DNA from: Nitrospirota bacterium
GTDB taxonomy: Bacteria > Nitrospirota > Leptospirillia > Leptospirillales > Leptospirillaceae
Reading direction: 5' to 3'
DNA length: 64,000 nucleotides
Assembly (NCBI GenBank): GCA_021801345.1
Contig: JAJYYA010000027.1
Location: 21,521 to 85,520, forward strand
Both the position numbers and the translations under genes were made by a program. The first letter of the stretch is position 1. Each line of letters begins with the position of its first letter. A model generated the notes under the pieces. The model was not told where the DNA came from. It saw only the letters and a list, made by a program, of their open reading frames with translations, and ran no database searches. This document shows, piece by piece, positions 1-9,718 of the stretch.

Positions 1-316
1 GGGTATAGACCTTTTCCTCACCGGTGGCGCTGTTCTTGAGAGAGACCGTGGCTCCGAAGGTCACGCGATCTTTGTCCTGGTGGGCAGAAGAGACAACGAT
101 GGCGGTAGACAGCTTCGCCTCGAGCTCCTTGATACGCCCTTCGATAAAGGACTGCTTCTCCTTGGCGGCGTGGTACTCGGCGTTTTCGGAGAGATCTCCG
201 TGTGCCCGGGCCTCCGCAATGTCCTGGATGTTCTTGGCCCGATCGACCTTCTTCAGGCGATCGAGCTCCTCCTGGAGCCTTGCGTATCCTTCCTTGGTCA
301 TGGGTGTCTGTTGCAT
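1..316 (-). CDS. greA: Transcription elongation factor GreA (partial, C-terminus outside window)
   Basis: GreA rescues backtracked RNA polymerase by stimulating cleavage of the transcript 3' end. About 105 residues are visible, out of roughly 158 usual for the family. The N-terminal coiled coil reads MTKEGYARLQEELDRL, followed by the typical GreA stretch AEARAHGDLSENAEYHAA and then the start of the C-terminal domain (VTFGATVSL). The ATG at 316 is preceded by an AGGAGA ribosome site. It is the last visible gene of the pyr operon, 82 bp downstream of carB. A greA after carB is a recurrent bacterial arrangement. Confidence 0.93.
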   Translation of the reverse strand, partial: MQQTPMTKEGYARLQEELDRLKKVDRAKNIQDIAEARAHGDLSENAEYHAAKEKQSFIEGRIKELEAKLSTAIVVSSAHQDKDRVTFGATVSLKNSATGEEKVYT

Positions 317-398
317 AGGTTCTCCTCAGGTCATGTTCAGCAAAGATATCGTCGTGACAAGGTCTCTTTTCGAGAGTAAACAGATTTTCCTGAAAAAC

Positions 399-3300
399 TC
401 AAGCGCCGGCCCCGTCAGAGAGCAGACGGTGGAGCTCCTGAAGAGAGCGGACACCAGACTCCTGGCCTGTCTTGAGCGCCAGGACGAGGGCCCGAGCCCC
501 CTCGATCGTCGTGTAGTAGGGAATGTTCCTAAGAAGCGTCTCCTGGCGAATGGAAAGAGAGTCCTTCTGTGCCTGTTTGCCCGAGACGGTATTGATCACG
601 AGCTGGACCTCTCCGTCCTTGATGAGATCCACGATGTGGGGACGCCCCTCCTTGACCTTGAGCACGCCCACCGAAGGGATCCCTGCCCCGGCGAGGGCCC
701 GCGAGGTTCCTCCCGTTGCCATGATCCTGAATCCGGCCTCAAAAAGGCTCCGGGAGATCTCGACAGCCGCAGGCTTGTCCCGGTCACTGACGCTCACAAA
801 GACCGTTCCCGAGGTCGGAAGAACCATCCCCGAGGCCTCCTGGGCATCCCTGAAAGCGCCGCCGAACTCCCCGGAGACTCCCATCACCTCGCCCGTCGAC
901 TTCATTTCCGGGCTAAGCAGGGTATCGGCCCCCCGGAACCTCCGGAAGGGGAAGACCGCCTCCTTCACCGCCGTATAAGGGAGAAGCGGGGGGCGGCGCC
1001 CCGAAAGACCGAGGGAGGCCAGCGTCTCTCCCATCATGATGCGCATCGCCATTTTGGGAAGAGAGAGACCGATCGCCTTGGAGGTGAAAGGAACGGTCCG
1101 GGAGGCCCGGGGGTTCACCTCCAGCACAAAGACTGTTTCATTTTGAACAGCAAACTGGATATTCATCAACCCCCGGACCGAGAGCGCCTCCCCCAGAATC
1201 TTCGTCTGCCGGGAGATCTCGGAGAGGACGGCCTCCGAAAGAGATCGCGGGGGAATGAAGCAGGCCGAGTCCCCGGAGTGGATTCCCGCCTGCTCGACAT
1301 GCTCGAGGATCCCTCCCACCACGACCTCATGGCCATCGCCCAGCGCATCGACATCGACCTCGGTGGCGTCGGAGAAGAAGGAGTCGATCAGAAGGGGAAA
1401 CCGGAAGTCGAGGGTCGCGATCCGCCGTTCGTATTCGAACCAGTCCTCCAGATCGTAGAGGATCTCCATCGCCTCCCCCCCGAGAACATAGGAGGGTCTC
1501 ACCAGCACGGGAAAGCCGATACGTTGGATTTCGGGAAGGGCCTCCTCGATGCGGTGAACGAGCCCGCTCCGGGGCTGGAGAAGGCCAAGCCGGTCGATCA
1601 GGTCCCGGAACCGTTCCCGGTCCTCGGCGAGATCGGTCATCTCATAAGAGGTGCCCAAAAGGGGCACTCCCGCCTCGTGGAGCCCCTTCATGAGCCGGAG
1701 GGGGGTCTGCCCTCCGAACTGGACGACAACCCCCCGCGGAGATTCGCAGGCGATGACCTCCAGAACATCCTCGAGGGTCAAAGGGTCGAAGAAGAGGCGG
1801 TCGGAGACATTGAAGTCGGTGGAGACGGTCTCGGGGTTACAGTTCATCATGGCCGCGGAAATTCCCATCTCCCGGAGCGCCAGGACCCCGTGCACGCAGC
1901 AGTAGTCGAACTCGACCCCCTGGCCGATCCGGTTGGGACCCGACCCCAGGATGATGACTGAGTCGGAGGAGCCGGCGGGACGACGCCATTCGGGAGACCC
2001 GTGGTAGGTCCCATAGAGATAGGGCGTTCTCGCGGTAAACTCCCCCGCACAGGTGTCGACGGTGCGGAGGTTCATCCGGATCCCGTGGTCCTCGCGACAG
2101 CTCCGGATCTCGGCCTCCGTACGGTCGAGAAAACGCGCCAGAGCGCGGTCGGAGAAGCCGTTTTCCTTGAGCGTCCGGAGAAGCTCCCGGGGGATCCCGG
2201 AAAGGGGCTGCCCCCGATACTTTTGGATCTCCTCCTCGAACTCGACGATCCGTTCAAACTCCCGAAGAAACCAGGGGTCAAAGCCTGTCAGACGCGCCAG
2301 CGTCTGGGTGTCGAGCCCCCGGCGGATCGCCTCCCCGATCTGATGGATCCGTCGGTCGGAAGGGGTCGAGAGAAGCTGGTCTAGCTCCTCACGATTCTCC
2401 GGAAGAGCGAAGGGCATCAGGTGGTCCGTACCGTTTTCCAGCGAACGCAAGGCCTTGAGAAACGCCTCCCGGAAGTTCTGGCCCATCCCCATGACCTCCC
2501 CCACCGACTTCATCTGGGGGCCCAGGGTCCGGTCGGACTGGGGAAACTTCTCGAAGTGAAAGCGCGGGATCTTGACGACGACATAGTCGATTGCGGGCTC
2601 GAAGGCGGCGGGGGTCGTCCCGGTGATCTCGTTTGCGATCTCGTCGAGCGTATAGCCGATCGCCACCCGGGTCGCCACCCGGGCGATCGGAAAGCCCGTC
2701 GCCTTGGAGGCCAAAGCCGAGCTCCTCGAGACCCGCGGGTTCATCTCGATGACGACGACGCGGCCGTCTTTGGGATTGATCGCAAACTGCACATTCGAGC
2801 CCCCGGTCTCGACGCCGACCTCGCGAAGGATCGCGATCGCCGCATCGCGCAGATCCTGGTACTCGCGGTCGGTCAGAGTCATGGCCGGGGCGACGGTAAT
2901 GCTGTCTCCGGTGTGGACCCCCATCGGGTCGACATTTTCAATGCTGCAGACGATAATCGCATTGTCCTTCTTGTCCCGAACCACCTCGAGCTCGAACTCT
3001 TTCCAGCCGATCAGGGACTCCTCGACGAGGATCTCCCCGATCGGACTCTGATCGATCCCGAAAAGGACCGCCCGGGAAAACTCTTCCCGGTTGTAAACGA
3101 CCGACTGGCCGGTTCCGCCGAGAGTGAAGGAGGGACGGATAAGAAGGGGGAAAGAGAGCTTTGCCAGAGCCTCAAGGGCTTCGGGAAGCGTCCGCACAAG
3201 CGTGCTCTGGGGGACGGAGAGACCGATCCGGGCCATCGCCTCCTTGAACTTGCCCCGGTCCTCCGCCATTTCGATCGTCTCGAGGGAGCTTCCCAGAAGG

Positions 3301-3641
3301 GTGATCCCCAGACGGTCGAGGATGCCGTCCTTGGCCAGGGCCACGGCCAGGTTCAGCGCCGTCTGCCCCCCCATTGTGGGCAGGATGGCATCCGGCCTCT
3401 CCCGCAGGAGCACCTGGCTCACCTTCTCCACGGTAAGAGGAACCATGTAGGTGGCATCGGCAATCTCCGGATCGGTCATGATGGTGGCAGGATTCGAATT
3501 CACCAGGCTGACCCGGTACCCCTCCTCTTTCAGGGTTTTGACCGCCTGGGTTCCGGAGTAGTCGAATTCGCCCGCTTGGCCGATCACGATCGGCCCGCTG
3601 CCGATGATCAGGATGTGGCGAAGGTCATCTCTTTTTGGCAC
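399..3641 (-). CDS. carB: Carbamoyl-phosphate synthase large subunit
   Basis: Makes carbamoyl phosphate from bicarbonate, ATP and ammonia delivered by CarA, for pyrimidine and arginine synthesis. At 1080 aa it is full length. The two homologous synthetase halves each start with a nucleotide-binding signature ([20 protein letters not shown] at the N-terminus and [19 protein letters not shown] near residue 560) and each holds an ATP-grasp fold. The C-terminal methylglyoxal-synthase-like allosteric domain begins around residue 940. The start overlaps the end of the upstream radical SAM gene by 34 bp, so the two are co-translated or at least co-transcribed. Confidence 0.97.
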   Translation of the reverse strand: MPKRDDLRHILIIGSGPIVIGQAGEFDYSGTQAVKTLKEEGYRVSLVNSNPATIMTDPEIADATYMVPLTVEKVSQVLLRERPDAILPTMGGQTALNLAVALAKDGILDRLGITLLGSSLETIEMAEDRGKFKEAMARIGLSVPQSTLVRTLPEALEALAKLSFPLLIRPSFTLGGTGQSVVYNREEFSRAVLFGIDQSPIGEILVEESLIGWKEFELEVVRDKKDNAIIVCSIENVDPMGVHTGDSITVAPAMTLTDREYQDLRDAAIAILREVGVETGGSNVQFAINPKDGRVVVIEMNPRVSRSSALASKATGFPIARVATRVAIGYTLDEIANEITGTTPAAFEPAIDYVVVKIPRFHFEKFPQSDRTLGPQMKSVGEVMGMGQNFREAFLKALRSLENGTDHLMPFALPENREELDQLLSTPSDRRIHQIGEAIRRGLDTQTLARLTGFDPWFLREFERIVEFEEEIQKYRGQPLSGIPRELLRTLKENGFSDRALARFLDRTEAEIRSCREDHGIRMNLRTVDTCAGEFTARTPYLYGTYHGSPEWRRPAGSSDSVIILGSGPNRIGQGVEFDYCCVHGVLALREMGISAAMMNCNPETVSTDFNVSDRLFFDPLTLEDVLEVIACESPRGVVVQFGGQTPLRLMKGLHEAGVPLLGTSYEMTDLAEDRERFRDLIDRLGLLQPRSGLVHRIEEALPEIQRIGFPVLVRPSYVLGGEAMEILYDLEDWFEYERRIATLDFRFPLLIDSFFSDATEVDVDALGDGHEVVVGGILEHVEQAGIHSGDSACFIPPRSLSEAVLSEISRQTKILGEALSVRGLMNIQFAVQNETVFVLEVNPRASRTVPFTSKAIGLSLPKMAMRIMMGETLASLGLSGRRPPLLPYTAVKEAVFPFRRFRGADTLLSPEMKSTGEVMGVSGEFGGAFRDAQEASGMVLPTSGTVFVSVSDRDKPAAVEISRSLFEAGFRIMATGGTSRALAGAGIPSVGVLKVKEGRPHIVDLIKDGEVQLVINTVSGKQAQKDSLSIRQETLLRNIPYYTTIEGARALVLALKTGQESGVRSLQELHRLLSDGAGA

Positions 3642-4615
3642 TCTTTCTCCTCTGGCTCCTCTGGTTCCGAGGAGGCCGGGAACAGGCCCTCATCCTCCCC
3701 TTCGAACTCCTGTACATATCCCTCGACGAGCCCCTCTGAAAAGAGAATCCGGAGCCCCCGGTCATACTCGTCTTGCGTAATCCTCCGGGCCAGAGCCGGG
3801 ATCCTGAGCGCCCGATGGGTCGGAAAATATTGTCCCATGAAGGAGACGGCCGTCTCCCGACCAAGCTCTTCCCGGATAAATCCCGCCACCTCGGAAAACC
3901 CCGACAGCCCCCCCGGAAGGAGCAGGTGGCGAATGAGAAGACCCCGTCGGGCAAGTCCTGAGGCGTCAAGGGAGAGCGGACCGACCTGACGGGCCATCTC
4001 CCGCACCGCGGCGCGGTTTCTCTCCCCATAGCCGGGAGCCTTCGAGTGACGAAGGGCCACGATGTCGGAGGCATACTTCATGTCGGGAAGATAGATGTCG
4101 ACAAATCCCTCGAGAAGGCGGAGCATGGCCGGCTCGTCGTAGCCGTTCGAGTTGTAGACCACCGGTGCGGTAAGCCCGTCCTTCCGGGCCAGCGCCAGGG
4201 CATGCAGGATCTGGGGCACCACATGGCTGGGGGTGACGAGGTTGATGTTGTGAGCCCCCCGGGATTCAAGCTTCAAAAAGATCTCCGCGATCTCCTTGGG
4301 CGTCTTCTCCTGTCCCTGACCGAGCTGGCTGAGAGGAAAGTTCTGGCAAAAGTCGCAGGCCAGGTTGCAGCCGGAGAAGAAGACCGTTCCCGAGCCCCTC
4401 GTCCCTGTCAGACAAGGCTCCTCACCGAAGTGAAGATTGGCGGCGGCGACCTTGGCGAGAAGGCCAGTACGGCAGGTTCCGGTCTCCCCAGAGAGGCGGT
4501 CGACACCGCAGAAGCGGGGACAGACACGGCAGGCGGCCAGGGCCTCGTAGCCCGACCGGACCTTCTCGGCAACCTCCTCCGGAAGGTCCCCCAAAAAAGG
4601 GAGGGGAGCGGTCAC
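3608..4615 (-). CDS. Radical SAM protein, PflA-like (COG1313 type)
   Basis: A 335-residue radical SAM protein of the group often annotated as putative pyruvate formate-lyase activating enzyme. The cluster-binding CX3CX2C motif is [11 protein letters not shown] (C83, C87, C90). A cysteine-rich N-terminus (CRVCPRFCG and GTCR) precedes it, as in the family. The GTG start overlaps the carA stop (GTGA) and the end overlaps carB by 34 bp, so it sits inside the carA-carB pair. No pyruvate formate-lyase is visible nearby, so its substrate is unknown. An acidic, Glu-rich C-terminal tail of about 30 residues is unusual. Confidence 0.85.
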   Translation of the reverse strand: MTAPLPFLGDLPEEVAEKVRSGYEALAACRVCPRFCGVDRLSGETGTCRTGLLAKVAAANLHFGEEPCLTGTRGSGTVFFSGCNLACDFCQNFPLSQLGQGQEKTPKEIAEIFLKLESRGAHNINLVTPSHVVPQILHALALARKDGLTAPVVYNSNGYDEPAMLRLLEGFVDIYLPDMKYASDIVALRHSKAPGYGERNRAAVREMARQVGPLSLDASGLARRGLLIRHLLLPGGLSGFSEVAGFIREELGRETAVSFMGQYFPTHRALRIPALARRITQDEYDRGLRILFSEGLVEGYVQEFEGEDEGLFPASSEPEEPEEKECQKEMTFATS

Positions 4616-5718
4616 AGATCCTCCCCCGAGAGGATCGACGCAATGCGGGAAAAGATCGTCCTTCCGTCCCGGGGGCCCGGGGCCGACTCCGGATGGAACT
4701 GGACCGAATAGATCCGTGCTTCACGAAACCAAAGCCCTTCGAGCGAGTGGTCGTAGAGACTTTCGAAGGTTCGGATCGCCCCCGCCGGAAGCGTGCTCGG
4801 ATCGACGGCGTAGTTGTGGTTCTGAGAGGTGATGAGAACGCGTCCCTCCAAGATGTCGAGAACCGGATGGTTGATGCCATGGTGTCCGAAGGGAAGTTTA
4901 AAGGTCTGAGCCCCCACCGCCCGGGCCAGAAGTTGATGGCCGAGACAGATCCCGAAAAGGGGGAGACGGCCCACGAGGCCCCGAATCTCTTCCACCACCG
5001 GAGTGAGAACCGCCGGGTCCCCCGGACCATTCGAAAGGATCACCCCGTCGGGTCGATCTTCGAGGATCTGGCGGGCGGTGGTCTGCGGGGGGACAACGGT
5101 CACCGCGACCCCCATCGACAGAATACACCGGGCGATCGACTCCTTGGCCCCGTAGTCGACAAGGACCACGCGAAGGGTGGAAGGCCCTTCCGGGAGGAGC
5201 GTCCGCCTCGTCCGGGTCGCGACCCGGGCGACAAGGTCGCTCTCCCCGATCGGAGGAACCTCCCGGGCCATCCGGAGCAGGGTCGCCGGATCCTGCTCCT
5301 CTGTGGTCAGAACCCCCCGGAGAACCCCCCTGTCACGGAGGCGATGGGTCAGAAGGCGCGTGTCGATCCCTGTCGCGGCCACGACCCCCTCCTCGCGGAA
5401 GTAGTCGGGGAGAGAGAGGCGGGAGCGGTAGTTCGACGGGATCCCGACGATCTCTCGGGCCACGAATCCCGACAGGTGGACCTTGCCCGACTCGGCATCG
5501 TCCCGGGTGATCCCGGTATTGCCGATCATGGGAGCGGTCATTGCGACGATCTGGCCGGCATAGGACGGGTCGGTCAGAACCTCCTCGTATCCCGACATTG
5601 CGGTATTGAAGACGAACTCCCCGGCAACCGTCCCGGGAACCCCGGCCGACTGGCCGGCAAGAATCGTCCCGTCCTCGAGCGCCAGGGAAATCTTCCTGAT
5701 TTTTGTGCGATCCCTCAT
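4612..5718 (-). CDS. carA: Carbamoyl-phosphate synthase small subunit
   Basis: Glutamine amidotransferase subunit that feeds ammonia to CarB. 368 residues. The N-terminal small-subunit domain contains AMSGYEEVLTDPSYAGQIV. The C-terminal class I GATase domain has the nucleophile motif FGICLGHQLL and the downstream HPE (QFHPESAPGP). The frame stays open upstream, but the ATG at 5718 is chosen because it overlaps the pyrC stop as ATGA, follows a GAGGAGA ribosome site and gives the normal family N-terminus. Confidence 0.95.
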   Translation of the reverse strand: MRDRTKIRKISLALEDGTILAGQSAGVPGTVAGEFVFNTAMSGYEEVLTDPSYAGQIVAMTAPMIGNTGITRDDAESGKVHLSGFVAREIVGIPSNYRSRLSLPDYFREEGVVAATGIDTRLLTHRLRDRGVLRGVLTTEEQDPATLLRMAREVPPIGESDLVARVATRTRRTLLPEGPSTLRVVLVDYGAKESIARCILSMGVAVTVVPPQTTARQILEDRPDGVILSNGPGDPAVLTPVVEEIRGLVGRLPLFGICLGHQLLARAVGAQTFKLPFGHHGINHPVLDILEGRVLITSQNHNYAVDPSTLPAGAIRTFESLYDHSLEGLWFREARIYSVQFHPESAPGPRDGRTIFSRIASILSGEDL

Positions 5719-7013
5719 CCGCGACTCTCCTCGAAGACGATGCGGCCGCCGACGATTGTAGCGACGACGCGGCCTTTCATTTTCCGTCCGGTAAAGGGCG
5801 AGTTCCGGCTCTTCGAGCGGTACCCCGGCCGACCCGCCTCCCACTCCCCTTCCAGATCAAGCAGCACGAGATCGGCAAGCCCTCCGGGCCTGAGACTCCC
5901 GTGCGGAAGCCCGAAGATTTCCGACGGGCGGGCGGAAAGGAGGATCATAAGCTCGGAGAGGGTGATATGCCCGTCCCGGACAAGCTCCAGCGAAAGGGCG
6001 AAGGCGGTTTCAAGGCCGATGATGCCAAACGGTGCGCGGTCAAACTCCTGCTCCTTCTCGTGGGGAGCATGCGGGGCATGATCGGTCGCGATCGCATCGA
6101 TGGTCCCGTCACACAGGCCGGCAATCACAGCCAGCCGGTCCTCCTCTCGCCTGAGAGGCGGGTTCATCTTGGCATGGGTCCCGTGGCAGCGGACGGCCTC
6201 GTCCGTCAGGGAAAAGTAGTGGGGACAGGTCTCTGCGGTCACGCGAAGATGGCGACTCTTGGCCTCCCTGACAAGCCTGACCCCGCCGGCGGTGGAGAGG
6301 TGAGCCACATGGAGGTGGCCTCCGGCAAGTTCAAGAACCGCAAGGTCCCGAGCGATCGAGACCTCCTCGGAGGCGTTGGGGATTCCCGCAAGCCCAAGCT
6401 CCGCCGAAACCGACCCCTCGTTCATGACGCCGCGGTTGGACAGCGGCATATCCTCGCAGTGGTCGATGACGGGCTTGCCGAAAAGCCGGCTGTACTCGAG
6501 GGCCCGACGAAGCATCAAGGCCGTCGAGACCGGTCGTCCGTCGTCGGAGTAGGCGATGCAACCGGCTCCGGAAAGCGCTCCCATCTCCGAGAGCTCCGCG
6601 CCCTCGAGGCCTTTGGTCACCGCGCCGATCGGAAAGACCCGGACCAGCCCAACCTCACGGGCGCGTTCGAGGATGGCGCGTGTCACGGCAGCGTTGTCGT
6701 TGACCGGCTGGGTGTTGGCCATCACGCACACGGAGGTGAACCCTCCGGCGGCGGCAGCGCGAGCGCCCGAGGCAACGGTCTCCTTGTACTCGAAGCCTGG
6801 CTCCCTGAAGTGGGCATGCAGGTCGACAAATCCAGGACAGAGAAGTCCTCCGCGCCCATCGATGCCGGGCGTTCCTGCGGGGACGGGAGTTCCCGGAGGG
6901 GCCACCCGACCCTCCAGGATAAGCAGGGACTCTCCCGCCTTTGAAATCCCTTCCGACGGGTCGAACAGGTGGACATTTTCCAACAGAAGATTTCCCCCCG
7001 ACGCCTCCTTCAC
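5715..7013 (-). CDS. pyrC: Dihydroorotase
   Basis: Closes carbamoyl aspartate to dihydroorotate, third step of pyrimidine synthesis. 432 residues, class I type. Zinc-binding motifs are DLHAHFREPG near the N-terminus and ATDHAPHAPHEK towards the C-terminus. The GTG start at 7013 overlaps the pyrB stop (GTGA) and has a GGAGG ribosome site. An open frame extending further upstream runs into pyrB and has no family similarity. Confidence 0.95.
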   Translation of the reverse strand: MKEASGGNLLLENVHLFDPSEGISKAGESLLILEGRVAPPGTPVPAGTPGIDGRGGLLCPGFVDLHAHFREPGFEYKETVASGARAAAAGGFTSVCVMANTQPVNDNAAVTRAILERAREVGLVRVFPIGAVTKGLEGAELSEMGALSGAGCIAYSDDGRPVSTALMLRRALEYSRLFGKPVIDHCEDMPLSNRGVMNEGSVSAELGLAGIPNASEEVSIARDLAVLELAGGHLHVAHLSTAGGVRLVREAKSRHLRVTAETCPHYFSLTDEAVRCHGTHAKMNPPLRREEDRLAVIAGLCDGTIDAIATDHAPHAPHEKEQEFDRAPFGIIGLETAFALSLELVRDGHITLSELMILLSARPSEIFGLPHGSLRPGGLADLVLLDLEGEWEAGRPGYRSKSRNSPFTGRKMKGRVVATIVGGRIVFEESRG

Positions 7014-8002
7014 AAAACCTCCCCCCTCGCGGGCATGGACAGAAGAGCGGCCTCTTCCGGGCGCCCTCCCATCAACAGATAGAGTACAGCCATGCGAACC
7101 GAGACCCCGAACTCGACCTGATCGAGAATGGCCACCTCGTTTCGAAAGCCCTCTTCGCCGGAAATTTCGACCCCCCGATTGACCGGACCCGGGTGGAGGA
7201 CAACCGCCTCTGGGGCATGGCGTTCGAGAACCCGGGCCGAAAGACCATAAAGGCTTGCATACTCGGAGAGGGAAGGAATATACCCTCCCGATGCGCGTTC
7301 GAGCTGGAGACGGAGGGCCATGACCACATCGCACCCTTCGATCCCCCGGTCGAGTCGATGATGGACCGTCACCGGCCAGCCCTCGATTCCGCGGGGCAAG
7401 AGCGTCGGAGGAGCCACAAGGCGGATACGAGCCCCCATGGCCGAAAGTGCCAGAACATTGGAACGGGCGACCCGACTGTGAAGGATATCCCCTACGATCG
7501 CCACCGACAGCCCGTCGATATGTCCCTTCTTCTTCCTGATGGTAAAAAGGTCGAGAAGGGCCTGGGTCGGATGCTCGTGACAGCCGTCCCCCCCGTTTAC
7601 GACATGGCAGTTAACGCGCTCGGCCACAAAGGCGGCGGCACCCGACGAAGCATGCCGAATCACGATCCCGTCGGCCCCCAGAGCCTCGATCGTGCGAACG
7701 GTGTCAGAAAGGCTTTCCCCTTTTGTCACGCTGCTCTGGGAAGGGGTGACATTGATCACGTCGGCTGAGAGGCGCTTGGCCGCGATCTCGAAGGAAGAGC
7801 GCGTTCGGGTCGACGATTCGTAGAAGAGGTTGACCAGGGTCTTCCCGCGGAGAACCGGAACCTTCTTGACCGTCTGATGGCCGACATCGAGAAAGGTCTC
7901 TGCGGCATCGAGGATGGATGTGATCCTCTCCTTCGACATCCCGGAGAGGGAGAGCAGGTGGGGGCCAAGGGAGAAAGCGGCGGGAAGGGAACGATCAGGC
8001 AT
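7010..8002 (-). CDS. pyrB: Aspartate carbamoyltransferase catalytic subunit
   Basis: Condenses carbamoyl phosphate with aspartate, the committed step of pyrimidine synthesis. 330 residues. The carbamoyl-phosphate-binding signature FYESSTRTRSSFE is present, as is HPGPVNRGVEI near the C-terminus. No pyrI regulatory subunit is next to it, so control is more likely through PyrR or a class B/C enzyme arrangement. It overlaps pyrR by 8 bp and pyrC by 4 bp. Confidence 0.96.
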   Translation of the reverse strand: MPDRSLPAAFSLGPHLLSLSGMSKERITSILDAAETFLDVGHQTVKKVPVLRGKTLVNLFYESSTRTRSSFEIAAKRLSADVINVTPSQSSVTKGESLSDTVRTIEALGADGIVIRHASSGAAAFVAERVNCHVVNGGDGCHEHPTQALLDLFTIRKKKGHIDGLSVAIVGDILHSRVARSNVLALSAMGARIRLVAPPTLLPRGIEGWPVTVHHRLDRGIEGCDVVMALRLQLERASGGYIPSLSEYASLYGLSARVLERHAPEAVVLHPGPVNRGVEISGEEGFRNEVAILDQVEFGVSVRMAVLYLLMGGRPEEAALLSMPARGEVL

Positions 8003-8555
8003 GGTCTCCTCCCGGAATCGGACGGACGACCGTCACACTTTCCTCCCCCTCGGAGAGATCCACAAGAACTTTCTCTTCGTGAGCCGTAGGAAGATTTTTC
8101 CCTACGAAGTCGGCACGGATAGGGAGCTCCCGATGGCCCCGATCGACAAGGACGGCCAGCATGATGCGCGAGGGGCGCCCGAAGTCGACGAGAAAGTCCA
8201 TGGCAGCCCGGACCGTCCGTCCGGTGAAGAGAACGTCGTCGACGAGCACGATTTTCCTTCCGTCGATGGAAAGGGGAAGATGACTTTGCCGAAGAAGGGG
8301 CAACCCCTCCCTCCCCGAAAGGTCATCGCGGTAGAGGGTGACATCGAGCGCGCCGACGGGAGGGGGGGTTCCCTCGAACTCTTCGATCAGCTGCGCAAGC
8401 TTTTTGGCCAAAGGCTCCCCTCCCTTGAGGATCCCCACGAGATACAACCCGGAAGGTCCCTGGTTCTTTTCCAGGATTTCGTGGGCCATGCGCCGGAGGA
8501 TACGGTCGATGCGGGGAGGATCGAGGAGAAGTCGAGGGGAGTCGAAGAGGGTCAT
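7995..8555 (-). CDS. pyrR: PyrR: pyrimidine operon regulator / uracil phosphoribosyltransferase
   Basis: In several phyla PyrR binds the pyr leader RNA in response to UMP and has weak uracil phosphoribosyltransferase activity. The 186-residue protein has the PRPP-binding loop VLVDDVLFTGRTVRAAMD and the PyrR-typical LVDRGHRELPIRADFVGKN. The ATG at 8555 follows a GGGAGG site; the open frame extends 13 codons further with no ribosome site. First gene of the pyr operon, so it probably autoregulates, although I could not identify a convincing PyrR-binding loop in the leader. Confidence 0.94.
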   Translation of the reverse strand: MTLFDSPRLLLDPPRIDRILRRMAHEILEKNQGPSGLYLVGILKGGEPLAKKLAQLIEEFEGTPPPVGALDVTLYRDDLSGREGLPLLRQSHLPLSIDGRKIVLVDDVLFTGRTVRAAMDFLVDFGRPSRIMLAVLVDRGHRELPIRADFVGKNLPTAHEEKVLVDLSEGEESVTVVRPIPGGDHA

Positions 8556-8602
8556 CGCGCCTCCCTGCAAGGCGTCATCAAGACAAACGCACACGGGAAC
8601 TC

Positions 8603-8611
8603 ATTATGCCA
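8603..8611 (-). promoter_or_regulatory. Extended -10 promoter candidate for pyrR operon
   Basis: On the minus strand the sequence reads TGGCATAAT, a TGn extended -10 element. It would give a leader of about 40 nt before the pyrR ATG. No good -35 hexamer lies 17 bp upstream. Confidence 0.3.
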
Positions 8612-8717
8612 GCCACTGTTATCTTCCGGATTGAGAAAACGGGAAAGAAGTCGAATGAAAGGTCGGAGAGCTTCGGTCCGGAGCGCTCCATGCACACGCT
8701 CCCCCCGGCGGGTCGGT

Positions 8718-8746
8718 AAAAACATCTTGAGCCCCTTTCCGGGCTC
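8718..8746 (-). terminator. Terminator-like hairpin (or attenuator) upstream of pyrR
   Basis: On the minus strand GAGCCC pairs with GGGCTC across a six-base loop, followed six bases later by TTTTT. It could end transcription of the exported-protein gene 140 bp upstream, or act as an attenuator if the pyr promoter lies further up than the one proposed. Confidence 0.35.
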
Positions 8747-8885
8747 GCAGTCCCGGATTTAAAGGAGTGATGGAAGATTTGCGGCGTCCCCGGGTAAGAG
8801 CAGACAGGGCCGCACTTTTCTTCGCCTGCCTCGCCCGACAAGAAAGCGGCCTTACGTTAGGCCCTAGGCAAAGAGGAGAGCAAAT

Positions 8886-9617
8886 CTATCGAGATTCGGA
8901 CGGCGGCGAGGGGGACGCGGAGGAATTTTTTGCCTCCTGCCGCTCCTTCAGGCCGTTCACCAGGCCCATCTTCTGGAAGGATGGCTTGACGAGCTTTGTC
9001 ATGTGCGTCGAACCGTCCCCGTGTACCTCGGGGTAGACACAATAGTTGGCAAGGATCGTCGCCTGAGTGTCCTTGAAGAAATTACCGTAAAAGGGACCCC
9101 CGGTCAAGATGCCCCCGGCCTTCTGCAGAAAGCCTCGATACATATCGATATTTCTGGGATATATAGCGCCATTTTCGATGTCGAAGTTCGGCTTTTTGAG
9201 GACCAGACTCTCCTTGTCCTGCTCCACCGTCCAGAGCCATTCTCGGACGCCCTGAAGGTTGGTGAAGACCGCCGCCTCCCGGGTCCAGGGATGCTGGTTG
9301 ATCGGCATGAAGTAGGGGTAAAAGGTCCGGAGCTCCGCCTCAGCGGCGAACATGCGCTTCGACCAGTCCTTTTTCCAGCGTTCGTAGCGCTCCGCGGTGA
9401 CCTTCGGGTCGGCAAGCATCGCGTCCATCTCGGTCGCCAGAGTCCTGTAATTGCCGTAGAGGACCGCAAGCCGCGCATGAACCTCCGCCACCGGATAGTT
9501 GGGCTTCCCGTCGACGACCCAGGCCCGGGCGGAAGGAGGCTGGAGCGCAAAAAGGCCCGAGAGGATCACAATCCCCACAGGAACAACATAAAAAAAGAGA
9601 CGCCGAAAGACCCTCAT
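8886..9617 (-). CDS. Exported protein of unknown function
   Basis: 243 residues with a clear Sec signal: basic RVFRR start, hydrophobic VVPVGIVILSGLFAL, and likely cleavage after ARA. The mature part is rich in aromatic residues and charged helices (a KKDWSKRM segment, a YPYFMPINQHPW segment) and ends in a Ser/Pro-rich tail. I recognise no family. It has only two cysteines at most and no CXXCH motif, so it is not a cytochrome. It lies alone between the HIT gene and the pyr operon; the product is probably periplasmic. Confidence 0.75.
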   Translation of the reverse strand: MRVFRRLFFYVVPVGIVILSGLFALQPPSARAWVVDGKPNYPVAEVHARLAVLYGNYRTLATEMDAMLADPKVTAERYERWKKDWSKRMFAAEAELRTFYPYFMPINQHPWTREAAVFTNLQGVREWLWTVEQDKESLVLKKPNFDIENGAIYPRNIDMYRGFLQKAGGILTGGPFYGNFFKDTQATILANYCVYPEVHGDGSTHMTKLVKPSFQKMGLVNGLKERQEAKNSSASPSPPSESR

Positions 9618-9718
9618 GCCGACCTCCTACCTCTCCATTTAGGAATAACACTCCCTATCCTACGCCCGATCCCTTTCCCTGTAAACATCCCCACTCCGGG
9701 CCATTCCGGCAGAACCTC

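Larger units (their letters stand above)
8556..8885. other. Intergenic region upstream of the pyr operon
   Basis: This 330-bp stretch has no convincing gene. It holds an extended -10 candidate for pyrR (8603-8611), a terminator-like hairpin for the minus strand (8718-8746) and a short palindrome (8848-8863, GGCCT stem) just after the exported-protein gene. It is where a PyrR-dependent attenuator would be expected, but no clear antiterminator/terminator pair could be folded by eye. Confidence 0.5.

Noticed and set aside
24..1961. 645-codon plus-strand open frame opposite carB and greA
   Set aside because: It is antisense to two clear genes, rich in Arg, Pro and Gly as expected for a shadow frame in GC-rich DNA, and matches no family.
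8578..8841. 87-codon minus-strand frame upstream of pyrR
   Set aside because: No ribosome site, no similarity, and it spans the promoter and hairpin elements.
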